Notes: generated by a model from the sequence alone, not told the origin. A DNA stretch of 64,000 nt from Curtobacterium pusillum (GCF_013359865.1 NZ_JABMCE010000075.1:1-64000), one strand, 5' to 3'. Shown: positions 26,207-33,758, counted from the stretch's first letter. Translations and numbers: made by a program.

Positions 26207-27214
26207 ATGGGCATCCAGGAGATCGCGACCGTCACGGGCCTGTCGAAGTCCACCGTGTCCCGCGCGCTGCGGGGGATGTCGAGCGTCGCGGACACCACGA
26301 TCGACCAGGTGCGGCGGGTCGCCGACGAACTCGGGTACGTCCCGAGCTCGGCGGCGGCCGGCCTCGCCACCGGGCGCCAGCGCGCCGTGGGGGTCGTCGT
26401 GCCCGTGATCGACCGGTGGTTCTACGTGCAGGCCCTCGGCGGCGTCGACGCGGAACTGCGGCGCGCCGGGTACGACCTCGTGCTGTACAACCTCGGGGGC
26501 CCCGGGGGGGACCGCGACCGGGCGTTCCGACGCTCCATGCTCCGGCACCGGGTCGACGCCCTCGTGCTGCTGTCCCTCGTGCTCGACGAGACCGAGCGCG
26601 CCGAACTCGAGCTCACCCGGCACCCGATGGTCGTCATCGGCGGGCCGGCGCCGGGCCTCCGCAACGTCGGGGTCGACGACGTCGTGGTCGCCGCGATCGC
26701 CGTCGACCACCTCTGCGGACTCGGCCACCGCGAGGTCGCGTACGTCGGCGGGCAGGACGAAGCGGGGATGAACGTCGCCGTGCCGTGGTTGCGCCGCGAC
26801 GGGTTCGTCGACGCGATGGTCGCGCACGGGCTCGCCGTCCGCGAGGACTGGATCCTCGACGGCCGGTTCTCGTTCGCGGGCGGGGTCGACGCCGGCGCCG
26901 CGCTGTTCGCCACCGCGCCCGCTTCCCGCCCGACCGCGGTGTTCTGCGCGTCCGACGAGATGGCACTCGGGGTCATGCTCGCCGCCCGACGTGCGGGGCT
27001 CTCGGTGCCGGGCGACGTCTCCGTCCTCGGTATCGACGGGCACGAGTACGGCGAGGTCGTGGGGCTGACCACCGTGGCGCAGGACCCCGTGGCGCAGGGG
27101 CGGACCGCCGCCCGGGCGGTCCTCGCCGAGTTGGACGAGGGGGTGGCGGGGCCGCTGCCGGCGGCGCCGGCGCACCTCGTGGTGCGGTCGACGACGGGGG
27201 TGCCGCGGGCGTAG
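26207..27214 (+). CDS. LacI-family transcriptional regulator
   Basis: A 335-residue repressor. The helix-turn-helix IQEIATVTGLSKSTVSRALRG is at residues 3-23, the hinge is near 45-60 (SSAAAGLATGRQRAVGVVV), and a periplasmic-binding-protein-like effector domain follows (FCASDEMALGVMLAARRAGL; DVSVLGIDGHEYGEVVGLTTVAQDP). It should bind a CG-centred palindrome such as the one at 22147 and release it on binding a sugar. No strong SD precedes the ATG. It is the last gene of the ABC cluster and only 20 bases from the previous stop, so it is probably co-transcribed. Confidence 0.92.
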   Translation: MGIQEIATVTGLSKSTVSRALRGMSSVADTTIDQVRRVADELGYVPSSAAAGLATGRQRAVGVVVPVIDRWFYVQALGGVDAELRRAGYDLVLYNLGGPGGDRDRAFRRSMLRHRVDALVLLSLVLDETERAELELTRHPMVVIGGPAPGLRNVGVDDVVVAAIAVDHLCGLGHREVAYVGGQDEAGMNVAVPWLRRDGFVDAMVAHGLAVREDWILDGRFSFAGGVDAGAALFATAPASRPTAVFCASDEMALGVMLAARRAGLSVPGDVSVLGIDGHEYGEVVGLTTVAQDPVAQGRTAARAVLAELDEGVAGPLPAAPAHLVVRSTTGVPRA

Positions 27215-27263
27215 CGCGGTGCGCCGCCGGCGCGGTGCGCCGCCGCGCCACCGCCGCCGGCCC

Positions 27264-27324
27264 GAACCACGGAAACGACGTCGAACCAGCGCCGGACCGT
27301 GGTTCGATGTCGGATCCCTGGTTC
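27264..27324. repeat. four GAACCA/TGGTTC boxes before the metallo-hydrolase gene
   Basis: GAACCA occurs at 27264 and 27283, and its complement TGGTTC at 27300 and 27319, so two direct and two inverted copies lie within 61 bases. They lie upstream of a -10-like TAGGGT (27358-27363). They could be regulator sites. The 5' part of this gap also holds a 16-bp direct repeat GCGCGGTGCGCCGCCG. Confidence 0.4.
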
Positions 27325-27370
27325 AACGCGAGCGCTCCGCCGCCGCGCCGCCGCGCGTAGGGTCGGGCGC

Positions 27371-28000
27371 ATGGAGGTCACCAAGCTCGAACACGCCTGC
27401 CAGGTCGTCACCGACGGCGCCGCCCGGCTCGTCATCGACCCGGGGAACTTCACCCGTCCCGTCGACGCGGACGGTGTCGTCGCCGTCGTGGTCACGCACG
27501 AGCACCCGGACCACGTCACGTCGGAACAGGTCGAGCGCATCCTCCGCCGCAACCCGGACGCCGTCGTCATCGGCCCCGCGGGCGTCGCCAGGGTGCTCGC
27601 CGGTACCGCGGTCGACGTCGTCACCGACGGTGACCACCGCTCCGTCGGCCCGTTCGACCTCGCCTTCCTCGGCACCCGCCACAACGTCATCCACTCGAGC
27701 GTCCCCGTCGTCGACAACACCGGGGTCCTCGTGAACGGGAGGCTCTTCCACCCCGGCGACTCGTACACGGTGCCCGACGTCCCCGTCGAGGTCCTCGCCG
27801 CACCCGTCGGCGCACCGTGGCTCAAGGTCGGCGAGATGATGGACTACGTCCTCGCCGTCGGACCCCGCCGCGCCTACCCCGTGCACGAGGCGACGCTCTC
27901 CGAGATCGGGTACGGCATGCACACCGGTCGCCTCCGCGAGGCGGTCGCGCCCACCGGGTCGCTCGTCGTCCTCGCCCCCGGCGAGTCGCTCACGATCTGA
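27371..28000 (+). CDS. metallo-beta-lactamase-fold hydrolase (UPF0173-like)
   Basis: A 209-residue protein with the zinc motif THEHPDH near residue 41 (HxHxDH). Further family landmarks are RHNVIHSSVP, NGRLFHPGDSYTVPD (metal-binding His and Asp) and YPVHEATLSEIGYGMH. Compact size and the N-terminal EVTKLEHACQVV fit the UPF0173-type metal-dependent hydrolases; the substrate is unknown. A TAGGGT -10-like box ends seven bases before the ATG, so a leaderless message is likely. Stands alone. Confidence 0.82.
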   Translation: MEVTKLEHACQVVTDGAARLVIDPGNFTRPVDADGVVAVVVTHEHPDHVTSEQVERILRRNPDAVVIGPAGVARVLAGTAVDVVTDGDHRSVGPFDLAFLGTRHNVIHSSVPVVDNTGVLVNGRLFHPGDSYTVPDVPVEVLAAPVGAPWLKVGEMMDYVLAVGPRRAYPVHEATLSEIGYGMHTGRLREAVAPTGSLVVLAPGESLTI

Positions 28001-28010
28001 CGCCGCCGCG

Positions 28011-28025
28011 GGCCTGGAGGCGCGG
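28011..28025 (+). repeat. solitary half-copy of the interspersed palindrome
   Basis: Exact 15-mer GGCCTGGAGGCGCGG, between the convergent metallo-hydrolase and DUF72 genes. No complementary arm is close by. Confidence 0.75.
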
Positions 28026-28078
28026 CACGGCTCCCCGGCTCGCCCCGCCCACCGCAGGGGGCCGCGGCACGGGACGGA

Positions 28079-29074
28079 TCAGGTCGCTCTCGCCGGCGCG
28101 GTCACGCGCCGGTCGGCCCGCGCGTTCTGCACCTGGGTTCGGTCGTCCGCGGCGCTCGTCGCTGCGCGTACGCGCCGTCGGAGCCGGTCGGCGACGATCC
28201 GGTCCAGCGCGAGCGCGTCCCACGGCGCGTGCCGTTCGGCGTCGTTGTCGAAGTACACGTACGTATCGCGTCCGGCGTCGAGGTGCTCGACCACCGTCGA
28301 CGCCCACCTCCCGAGGGCCTGCGCCGAGTACCCGTCGTGGTAGGTCCTGGGCGCGCCGTGCAGCCGGAGGTAGGCGATCGGCGCGCCGGTGTCCTCCCGG
28401 AGACGCGGGAAGTCGCCGGCGTGCGAGTCGACGAGCGCCACCCGGTGCCGGCGCAGGACGTCGAGGTGCTCGGAGCCGAGTCCGGCGGCGCGCACCTCGA
28501 GCGCGTGGACGATCGCGGTGTGTCCGACCGCGTGCCTGGCGGGGTCCAGGCCGTCGTGCTGCTGCGCGAACGCTGCGACCTTGTCGTCGTGACGGCTCGC
28601 GAGTTCGGCGGCCGCGCCGTGCGACCGGGGGAGCAGCATCAGGAAGGCGTCCAGCACCTCCGGAGTGGGGAGCAGGGTCTCGGGGAGCTGCCAGAGCACC
28701 GGCCCGAGGGTCTCGCCGAGTTCGAGCGGACCGGACGCGAAGAAGTTCGCCAGCGCCGTCTCGACGTTCCGCAGCCGGAGCATGTGCGTCACGTACCGGC
28801 CGCCCTTCACCGCGAAGCGGAACGGCTGCCCGCCCGAAGCCGACCGCCAGGCACGGTACCGATCGGGACGCTGCAGCGAGTAGAAGGAACCGTTCAGCTC
28901 GACCGTGGGGAACCGTTCGGCCACGTACTCGAGCCACCGCCGTTTCGCGAGCCGCTCCGGGTAGAAGTCGCCACGCCAGCCGTCGTACTGCCACCCCGAC
29001 AGGCCGATCCGGAGCACCGACCCGCCGCCCTCGACCCGATGGACATGTGCGGAGCCGTCCCGATCAGCGGTCAT
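28079..29074 (-). CDS. DUF72 (YecE-like) protein
   Basis: A 331-residue protein with the DUF72 layout: IGLSGWQYDGWRGDFYP at the N-terminus, VELNGSFYSLQRPDRYRAW, RFAVKGGRYVTHMLRLRN, and PIAYLRLHG...YVYFDNDAERHAPWDA towards the end. The family has a TIM-barrel-like fold and no firmly established function. A TACGGT -10-like box (29081-29086, minus strand) ends six bases before the ATG at 29074, so a leaderless message is likely. An in-frame start at 29155 lies upstream of that box. Confidence 0.85.
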   Translation of the reverse strand: MTADRDGSAHVHRVEGGGSVLRIGLSGWQYDGWRGDFYPERLAKRRWLEYVAERFPTVELNGSFYSLQRPDRYRAWRSASGGQPFRFAVKGGRYVTHMLRLRNVETALANFFASGPLELGETLGPVLWQLPETLLPTPEVLDAFLMLLPRSHGAAAELASRHDDKVAAFAQQHDGLDPARHAVGHTAIVHALEVRAAGLGSEHLDVLRRHRVALVDSHAGDFPRLREDTGAPIAYLRLHGAPRTYHDGYSAQALGRWASTVVEHLDAGRDTYVYFDNDAERHAPWDALALDRIVADRLRRRVRAATSAADDRTQVQNARADRRVTAPARAT

Positions 29075-29130
29075 CGCTCCACCGTATGCCCGTCCCGGCA
29101 TGGCGGCGCACCCGGGCGACACGCCTCGTT

Positions 29131-29159
29131 TTGGCAGGTTGCGAGGCCTGTGCAATACT
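29131..29159 (+). promoter_or_regulatory. tRNA-Glu promoter
   Basis: TTGGCA (29131-29136), 17-base spacer, AATACT (29154-29159). This is close to the sigma-70 consensus and places the transcription start about 10 bases before the first tRNA. Confidence 0.7.
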
Positions 29160-29176
29160 TATCGGGTTGTCGGAAC

Positions 29177-29249
29177 GGCCCCATCGTATAGCGGCCTAGT
29201 ACGTCGCCCTCTCACGGCGGTAACGCGGGTTCGAATCCCGCTGGGGTCA
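29177..29249 (+). tRNA. tRNA-Glu (anticodon CTC), copy 1
   Basis: A 73-base cloverleaf. Acceptor GGCCCCA pairs with TGGGGTC, the anticodon stem TCGCC/GGCGG encloses CTCTCAC with anticodon CTC, and the T-arm is GCGGGTTCGAATCCCGC. No encoded CCA. Confidence 0.95.
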
Positions 29250-29290
29250 CCACAGGTGGCTTGCCACCGCTTCCGACAACGAGCATGAGA

Positions 29291-29310
29291 CCCCCGCTCC
29301 CGGGCGGGGG
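29291..29310 (+). other. hairpin between the two tRNA-Glu genes
   Basis: Seven-bp GC stem CCCCCGC / GCGGGGG with a 6-base loop, followed by ATTCCC. It may be a partial terminator or a processing signal between the tandem tRNAs. Confidence 0.5.
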
Positions 29311-29327
29311 ATTCCCATGTCGTGACC

Positions 29328-29400
29328 GGCCCCATCGTATAGCGGCCTAGTACGTCGCCCTCTCACGGCGGTAACGCGGGTTCGAATCCCGCTGGGGTCA
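29328..29400 (+). tRNA. tRNA-Glu (anticodon CTC), copy 2
   Basis: Identical over all 73 bases to the copy at 29177, 78 bases downstream. No separate promoter is obvious, so both are probably cut from one transcript. Confidence 0.95.
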
Positions 29401-29408
29401 CAGCACAC

Positions 29409-29446
29409 CGAAACCCCCGACGAGCTCCGGCTCGTCGGGGGTTTCG
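29409..29446 (+). terminator. terminator after tRNA-Glu pair
   Basis: Sixteen-bp perfect stem CGAAACCCCCGACGAG / CTCGTCGGGGGTTTCG around loop CTCCGG. Confidence 0.88.
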
Positions 29447-29480
29447 TCGTTCGTGCGGCACGCCACGACCTCGTCGCCTC

Positions 29481-29509
29481 TTCCGGAAACGCCGGGTGCT
29501 CGCTACGCT
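29481..29509 (+). promoter_or_regulatory. promoter of the leader ORF and SDR gene
   Basis: TTCCGG (29481-29486), 17-base spacer, TACGCT (29504-29509). The start point would fall at or next to the ATG at 29517, which would make the four-codon leader ORF leaderless. Confidence 0.55.
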
Positions 29510-29516
29510 CGAGTCC

Positions 29517-29531
29517 ATGCAGTGCCGCTGA
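29517..29531 (+). CDS. leader peptide MQCR (putative)
   Basis: ATG CAG TGC CGC TGA encodes a four-residue peptide with one Cys and one Arg codon. The ATG is seven bases after a TACGCT -10 box, so ribosomes could load on it directly. Its stop codon overlaps the 5' arm of a hairpin that covers the SD of the downstream SDR gene, so translation of the leader could control that gene. Whether it is translated is inference. Confidence 0.45.
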   Translation: MQCR

Positions 29532-29584
29532 ACCTTCTTCGATCACCATCCGCGCGCCCGTCGTCGGCGCCATCGAAAGGTTCA
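29529..29584 (+). promoter_or_regulatory. SD-masking hairpin before the SDR gene
   Basis: TGAACCTTCTTCGAT (29529-29543) pairs with ATCGAAAGGTTCA (29572-29584), giving 13 bp with a 2-base bulge. The 3' arm contains the AAAGG SD of the ATG at 29587. When folded, the SD is hidden; a ribosome at the leader stop codon would open it. Confidence 0.6.
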
Positions 29585-29586
29585 CC

Positions 29587-30456
29587 ATGTCCGCACACCT
29601 GCCCCTGCACGGCAAGACCGCCCTCGTCACCGGTGTCTCCCGGCGCCGCGGCATCGGGTTCGCCGTCGCGACGAAGCTCGCCTCGCTCGGCGCGAACGTC
29701 GTCATCCACCACCACCGTCCGCACGACCTCGACCTGCCGTGGGGCGGCGACGACCTCGACGCGGTCCGCGCCGGCGTCCGGGAACACCTGACCGAGGGAG
29801 CACGGTTCGCGGACGTCGCCGCCGACCTCTCCATCGCGACGGCGATCCCCGAGGTCGTCCAGGCCGCGACGGCGCTCACCGGACGGCTCGACATCCTCGT
29901 GTGCAACCACGCCAAGAGCGGCGACGACGGCAGCATCCTCGACATGACGCCGGAGCGCCTCGACGCCTTCTGGGACGTCAACACCCGCGCGACCCTGCTG
30001 CTCACCGCCGAGTTCGCACGGCTCCGTGCCCCGCGGACCGACGAACCACGGCGTCCGGGGGACCGCGTCGCCGGGAACGGCCCCTACCCCGAGGCGCAGG
30101 GGCACGTGTTCTGGATGACCTCGGGCCAGATCCACGGGGCGATGGTCGGCGAGGTCGCCTACGCCGCCAGCAAGGCTGCGCTCGCCGGGGTCACCGCGAC
30201 CGTCGCGGCCGAACTCCTGGAACTCGGACTGGTCCTCAACACGATCAACCCGGGGCCGGTGAACACCGGGTACATGGACCCCGAGACCACCGACCGGTCC
30301 CTCGACGATCTGGACGAGTACATCTCCAGCACGCCGTTCGGCCGTGTCGGAGCGCCGGCGGACCCGGCCGAGCTCATCGGGTGGCTCGCGACCAGTGCGG
30401 GCAGTTGGGTCGTCGGGCAGGTGCTCACCTCCGACGGAGGCTTCTCGTTGCGCTGA
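29587..30456 (+). CDS. short-chain dehydrogenase/reductase
   Basis: A 289-residue Rossmann protein. The nucleotide motif reads TALVTGVSRRRGIGFAV near residue 11 (an extended TGxxxRRGIG form), CNHAK is near 108, and the catalytic Tyr/Lys pair is in YAASKAALAG near 195-199, with a preceding WMTSGQ Ser. INPGPVNTGYMDPE follows. A reductase or dehydrogenase of unknown substrate. It is preceded by a leader ORF and a hairpin covering its SD. The RidA gene follows 37 bases later, so both may respond to the same signal. Confidence 0.85.
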   Translation: MSAHLPLHGKTALVTGVSRRRGIGFAVATKLASLGANVVIHHHRPHDLDLPWGGDDLDAVRAGVREHLTEGARFADVAADLSIATAIPEVVQAATALTGRLDILVCNHAKSGDDGSILDMTPERLDAFWDVNTRATLLLTAEFARLRAPRTDEPRRPGDRVAGNGPYPEAQGHVFWMTSGQIHGAMVGEVAYAASKAALAGVTATVAAELLELGLVLNTINPGPVNTGYMDPETTDRSLDDLDEYISSTPFGRVGAPADPAELIGWLATSAGSWVVGQVLTSDGGFSLR

Positions 30457-30493
30457 CCACGGCGGGCGGTCACGGCTCTGGCAGGGTGGTGCC

Positions 30494-30901
30494 GTGACCA
30501 GCGTCGTGCAGCTCATCCGATCCGACTCCCTCAGCACCGTCGCCGAGTACGCGTACGCCGCCACAGCGCCGGCGAGTGCACGTCTCGTGTTCCTGGCGGG
30601 GGCTTGCCCGCTCGACGAACACGGGACGACGGTGGCGGTCGGCGACGTCCGGGGACAGGCGGCGCGGTGCGTCGAGAACCTGCGCACCGCACTCGCCGAC
30701 GCGGGCGCCGCGCTCGACGACCTCGTGCAGACGCGGGTGCTCGTCGCGTCGTCGCACCAGGCCGACCTCGTCGCCGCTTGGGAGGTCGTCCGGACCGCGA
30801 TGGGCGACCACGACGTGCCGAGCACCCTGCTCGGCGTGACCGTCCTCGGCTACGACGACCAGCTCGTCGAGATCGAGGGCATCGCCGCCGTGGCGGAGTG
30901 A
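30494..30901 (+). CDS. RidA/YjgF-family protein
   Basis: A 135-residue trimer-forming-family protein. The core pattern LVFLAGACPLDEHGTTVAVGDVRGQAARCVENLRTALADAGAALDDLVQTRVLV is followed by a late LVEIEGIAAVA strand with the usual Glu, and the conserved Arg sits in QTRVLV. RidA proteins hydrolyse reactive enamine/imine intermediates; distant paralogues may act otherwise. GTG start with GGTGG upstream. Probably co-transcribed with the SDR gene. Confidence 0.85.
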   Translation: MTSVVQLIRSDSLSTVAEYAYAATAPASARLVFLAGACPLDEHGTTVAVGDVRGQAARCVENLRTALADAGAALDDLVQTRVLVASSHQADLVAAWEVVRTAMGDHDVPSTLLGVTVLGYDDQLVEIEGIAAVAE

Positions 30902-30906
30902 CACGC

Positions 30907-30912
30907 TACGCT
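30907..30912 (+). promoter_or_regulatory. -10 element of the fluoride-riboswitch transcript
   Basis: TACGCT six bases after the RidA stop and about 19 bases before the aptamer. No good -35 is visible at 17 bases. Confidence 0.45.
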
Positions 30913-30930
30913 GATCGAGTCGTCAGACCC

Positions 30931-31032
30931 GGCAGTGGGGCCTGCCGGACCCAACCGCGGACATCCGCCGACGGTCCCTATCCCGAGAACACCGCACGCG
31001 CGGAGACGATCCGGCGTGCTCGGCGATAGGAG
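30931..31032 (+). promoter_or_regulatory. fluoride riboswitch (crcB motif) with SD-masking platform
   Basis: Bases 30931-30982 align with the fluoride aptamer pattern: GGC..TG.GGCC.GCC, then AACCGC, a small hairpin GCGGACATCCGC, then GCCGACGGTCCCTA. P1 forms between GGGGCC and GGTCCC. The next segment CTATC (30978-30982) can instead pair with GATAG (31025-31029), extended by GCACGC/GCGTGC, which hides the AGGAG SD (31028-31032) of the GTG at 31037. Ligand binding would hold the P1 strand and free the SD, an ON switch. The aptamer is family knowledge; the switching scheme is inference. Confidence 0.8.
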
Positions 31033-31036
31033 CATC

Positions 31037-31567
31037 GTGCACGACGAACCAGGGCGGCACCTCACCGACTCCGGCAGCATCCCGATCGACCCGGACATCG
31101 AGGTCGACGAGACCGAGACCCGACCGGCCCGTCCGCCGCACCTCCGCTGGACGTACCTCGCGGTGGTCGCGCTCGGCGGTGCGATCGGAACCGCCGTCCG
31201 CGCGGCGCTCGCCGCGGCGTTCCCCGCTCACGACGGCATCAGCTGGGTGATCCTCGCGATCAACGTCGCCGGGGCCTTCTTCCTCGGCCTCCTGCTCGAG
31301 GCGCTGGCCCACCGCGGCCCCGACGTCGGACGACGTCGGCGGATCCGGCTGTTCGTCGGCACGGGCCTCCTCGGGGGCTTCACGACCTACAGCACGCTCA
31401 CCGACGACACCGCGCGGCTCCTCGGCGACGGCCATTGGGGTGCCGGGAGCGGGTACGCCGTCCTCACCGCGGTACTCGGTCTGCTCGCGGTGGTCGCCGG
31501 CCTCTGGATCGCGGCCCTCGTCCGACCGCGCGGCGCCGGTACCGGCACCCGGGGAGCAGCCCGGTGA
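31037..31567 (+). CDS. crcB: CrcB/Fluc fluoride channel, subunit 1
   Basis: A 176-residue membrane protein. A polar acidic N-terminus of about 40 residues is followed by four hydrophobic helices. The Fluc signature is INVAGAFFLGLLLEAL and VGTGLLGGFTTYSTLTDDT. These channels expel fluoride as dimers. Actinobacteria often have two unlike CrcB genes side by side whose products form a heterodimer, as is the case here. GTG start behind a fluoride riboswitch; the next GTG overlaps its stop. Confidence 0.93.
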   Translation: MHDEPGRHLTDSGSIPIDPDIEVDETETRPARPPHLRWTYLAVVALGGAIGTAVRAALAAAFPAHDGISWVILAINVAGAFFLGLLLEALAHRGPDVGRRRRIRLFVGTGLLGGFTTYSTLTDDTARLLGDGHWGAGSGYAVLTAVLGLLAVVAGLWIAALVRPRGAGTGTRGAAR

Positions 31568-31938
31568 CCGCCGCGGAACTCGTGCTCGTCGCGATCGGCG
31601 GGGGAGTCGGGGCCGCCCTGCGCTTCCTGCTCGACGGACTCGTGAAGGCCCGGGTCACCGGCTTCCCGCTCGGCACGCTCGTCATCAACCTGTCCGGATC
31701 GCTCGTCCTCGGACTGCTGACGGGCCTCGGGGAAGCCGGCACCATCCCGCTCCCGGCGGTCGCGGTGCTCGGAACGGGCATGATGGGTGGGTACACGACG
31801 TTCTCGACGGCGAGCGTCGAGACCGTACAGCTCCTCCGAACGGGCAAGCCCCGGCTCGCCGTCCTGAACGGCCTCGGGATGCTCGTCGTCTCGGTCGGCG
31901 CAGCCGCGCTCGGCCTCTGGCTCGGAAGGAACACATGA
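31564..31938 (+). CDS. crcB: CrcB/Fluc fluoride channel, subunit 2
   Basis: A 124-residue protein with four helices and no long N-terminal tail. Signature segments are GGGVGAALRFLLDGL, FPLGTLVINLSGSLVLGLLTGL and LGTGMMGGYTTFSTASVETV. It probably dimerises with subunit 1 to form the fluoride pore. The GTG overlaps the upstream stop by four bases, so the two subunits should be made in step. Confidence 0.93.
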   Translation: MTAAELVLVAIGGGVGAALRFLLDGLVKARVTGFPLGTLVINLSGSLVLGLLTGLGEAGTIPLPAVAVLGTGMMGGYTTFSTASVETVQLLRTGKPRLAVLNGLGMLVVSVGAAALGLWLGRNT

Positions 31939-32540
31939 CCTCGGAACGCCCCGGCGAACTCGTCCTCGTCCGTCACGGAGAGACGGAGTGGTCGAAGAGC
32001 GGGCAGCACACCGGCCGCACCGACATCCCCCTCACGGAGAACGGCATCGAGCAGGCGAAGCGTGCCGGCCGGTACCTGGCGGATCGCACGTTCGCGCTGG
32101 CACTGTCCAGCCCGCTGCAGCGCGCCCGGGACACCGCCGCCCTCGTCGGGGTCGACGCGGACATCGACGAGGACCTCTACGAGTGGGACTACGGCGCGTA
32201 CGAGGGACTGACGACGCCGCAGATCAAGGTGTTGCGGCACGGGCCGTGGGACCTCTGGACCGACGGCGTCCCGGCCGGTGACACGCCCGGCGAGAACGCC
32301 GCCGAGGTCCGCGTCCGCGTCGAGCGCATCATCGACCGCGCGCGTCCGGTGCTGGCCGACGGCGAGGACGCCATCGTCGTCGCCCACGGCCACGTCCTCC
32401 GGGCGCTCGGCGCAGCCTGGATCCGGCTGGCACCGCAAGACGGTGCGGTGCTGAAGCTCGGCACGGCGTCGGTGAGCGTGCTGGGCTACGAGCACGGCCG
32501 CCCCGTCATCGACGTCTGGAACATCCAGCCGCGCGACTGA
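31935..32540 (+). CDS. histidine phosphatase (phosphoglycerate-mutase family)
   Basis: A 201-residue protein. The catalytic RHGE is in LVLVRHGETEW near residue 15, SSPLQRARDTA supplies the second Arg, and VVAHGHVLRALGA carries the second His. This is the branch of acid phosphatases acting on small phosphate esters; true phosphoglycerate mutase activity is less likely. ATG overlaps the CrcB stop, so it is in the fluoride-responsive transcript. That is notable because fluoride inhibits many phosphoryl-transfer enzymes. Substrate unknown. Confidence 0.86.
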   Translation: MTSERPGELVLVRHGETEWSKSGQHTGRTDIPLTENGIEQAKRAGRYLADRTFALALSSPLQRARDTAALVGVDADIDEDLYEWDYGAYEGLTTPQIKVLRHGPWDLWTDGVPAGDTPGENAAEVRVRVERIIDRARPVLADGEDAIVVAHGHVLRALGAAWIRLAPQDGAVLKLGTASVSVLGYEHGRPVIDVWNIQPRD

Positions 32541-32551
32541 CCCCTCCCAAG

Positions 32552-32611
32552 ACGCAACGTCGGCGGTTGCGCGCAGCGACATTCCGCTGCGAGCAACCGC
32601 CGACGTTGCGT
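32552..32611. repeat. long intergenic hairpin
   Basis: Two 27-base arms (32552-32578 and 32585-32611) with a single mismatch around loop ACATTC. The outer part is ACGCAACGTCGGCGGTTGC, and the inner CGCAGCG pairs with CGCTGCG. It lies in the gap between convergent genes and is unrelated in sequence to the GGAGGCGCGG family, a copy of which follows 17 bases later. It may be a terminator or a small mobile palindrome. Confidence 0.8.
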
Positions 32612-32628
32612 TGAGCCGAATCGGCCGA

Positions 32629-32672
32629 CGGACTGGAGGCGCGGGGCGGGCCCGCACCGCGCCTCCAGTCCG
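32629..32672. repeat. interspersed palindrome (CTGGAGGC type)
   Basis: A 16-bp perfect stem CGGACTGGAGGCGCGG / CCGCGCCTCCAGTCCG enclosing GGCGGGCCCGCA, itself partly palindromic. It lies between the convergent histidine-phosphatase and FUSC genes. Confidence 0.88.
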
Positions 32673-32690
32673 ACAGGCGGCTCAGCCGGC

Positions 32691-33758
32691 TCAGACGGTG
32701 CGGATGGCGCTCGTCGCGCCGAGTGCGCGACCCCGTCGGCGCTCGATGCCGCGCCCGACGAACAGCAGCGCGACGCTCACCAGCGCGCCCAGCGTCGTCT
32801 GCGCGATGCGGTCGAGCGCGAGGAGCTCCGGCGCCTCGGGCAGGCTCAGCCACGACACGGCGAGCGCGAGCGGCGTGAGGAACAGGAGCGTCACGGCGTA
32901 GTGCCGCGCGACGAAGATCTCCGCGAAGAACTGTCCGATGACGGCGATGAGGACGATCCACCACGCCGACGGCTCGAGCAGCAGGATGCCGACGGCGATG
33001 ACGGTGCCGCCGATCGTGCCGATGAAGCGCTGGAACGCGCGGAGGACCGTGTGCCGCTGGCGGAGCGCGGGCAGGGTCGAGACGACGGCGACGACCGCCC
33101 AGTACGGGTGCCCGAGCCAGGGGATCGTCTCCGCGATCCCTCCCGCGACGAGTGCGCCGACCACGTTGAGCGCGACGGTCTCCCAGAGCGCGGGGGTCCG
33201 CAGGATGGCGAGCGTCCGGTGCTTCGGAGCGGCGAGCGGTCGGAAGCGGTGCGGCGCCCGCGGGTGGAGGACCAGTCGGAGGACCGACCCGGACATCGCC
33301 ACGAGCCACGCCCAGACGACCGAGCAGACGATGATCGTCGCGACGAGCGGCAGGTCGGCGCTCTTGACGGGCACGAGCGCGGACACGACGAACGCGAACG
33401 TCGGGAAGATCGGCTGCGCGGGGATCGTGCGGAGCGTGCTGAGGGTGCACACCGCGAACACGAGCACCAGGACGAGCCCGACGGCCTGCATCCAGAGCTG
33501 CGACCCGGCGAGGGAGACCCCGACGCCGGCGAACATGCACAGTGCCTGCATCGCGCCGGCGACCCCGGTGGTGACGGCGCGCTGTCGGTAGGGCTCGGTC
33601 GCCCCGAAGATCGCGGTGAAGCCGGCGAACATGGCGAACGCGGCGTACCCGGGCATCCCGAGCGCGATGAGCAGCGCGAGCGGAGCGCCACCGGCGATCG
33701 CGGCGCGTGCTGCGCCCTCGAGGTTCACGGTCCGGGTCGAGTGCGCAGGTGTCGTCAT
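32691..33758 (-). CDS. FUSC-family membrane protein
   Basis: A 355-residue protein with about ten hydrophobic helices in two halves, separated near residues 170-200 by a soluble stretch ([23 protein letters not shown]). The halves share the FUSC motif pattern ([57 protein letters not shown]). FUSC proteins are related to aromatic-acid and fusaric-acid exporters; the substrate here is unknown. Start at 33758 chosen because the family begins shortly before the first helix. It diverges from leuC. Confidence 0.83.
   Translation of the reverse strand: MTTPAHSTRTVNLEGAARAAIAGGAPLALLIALGMPGYAAFAMFAGFTAIFGATEPYRQRAVTTGVAGAMQALCMFAGVGVSLAGSQLWMQAVGLVLVLVFAVCTLSTLRTIPAQPIFPTFAFVVSALVPVKSADLPLVATIIVCSVVWAWLVAMSGSVLRLVLHPRAPHRFRPLAAPKHRTLAILRTPALWETVALNVVGALVAGGIAETIPWLGHPYWAVVAVVSTLPALRQRHTVLRAFQRFIGTIGGTVIAVGILLLEPSAWWIVLIAVIGQFFAEIFVARHYAVTLLFLTPLALAVSWLSLPEAPELLALDRIAQTTLGALVSVALLFVGRGIERRRGRALGATSAIRTV

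Noticed and set aside
31564-31567. Second CrcB gene as a duplication artefact
   Set aside because: The two proteins differ in length and sequence; paired unlike Fluc subunits are normal in Gram-positive bacteria.
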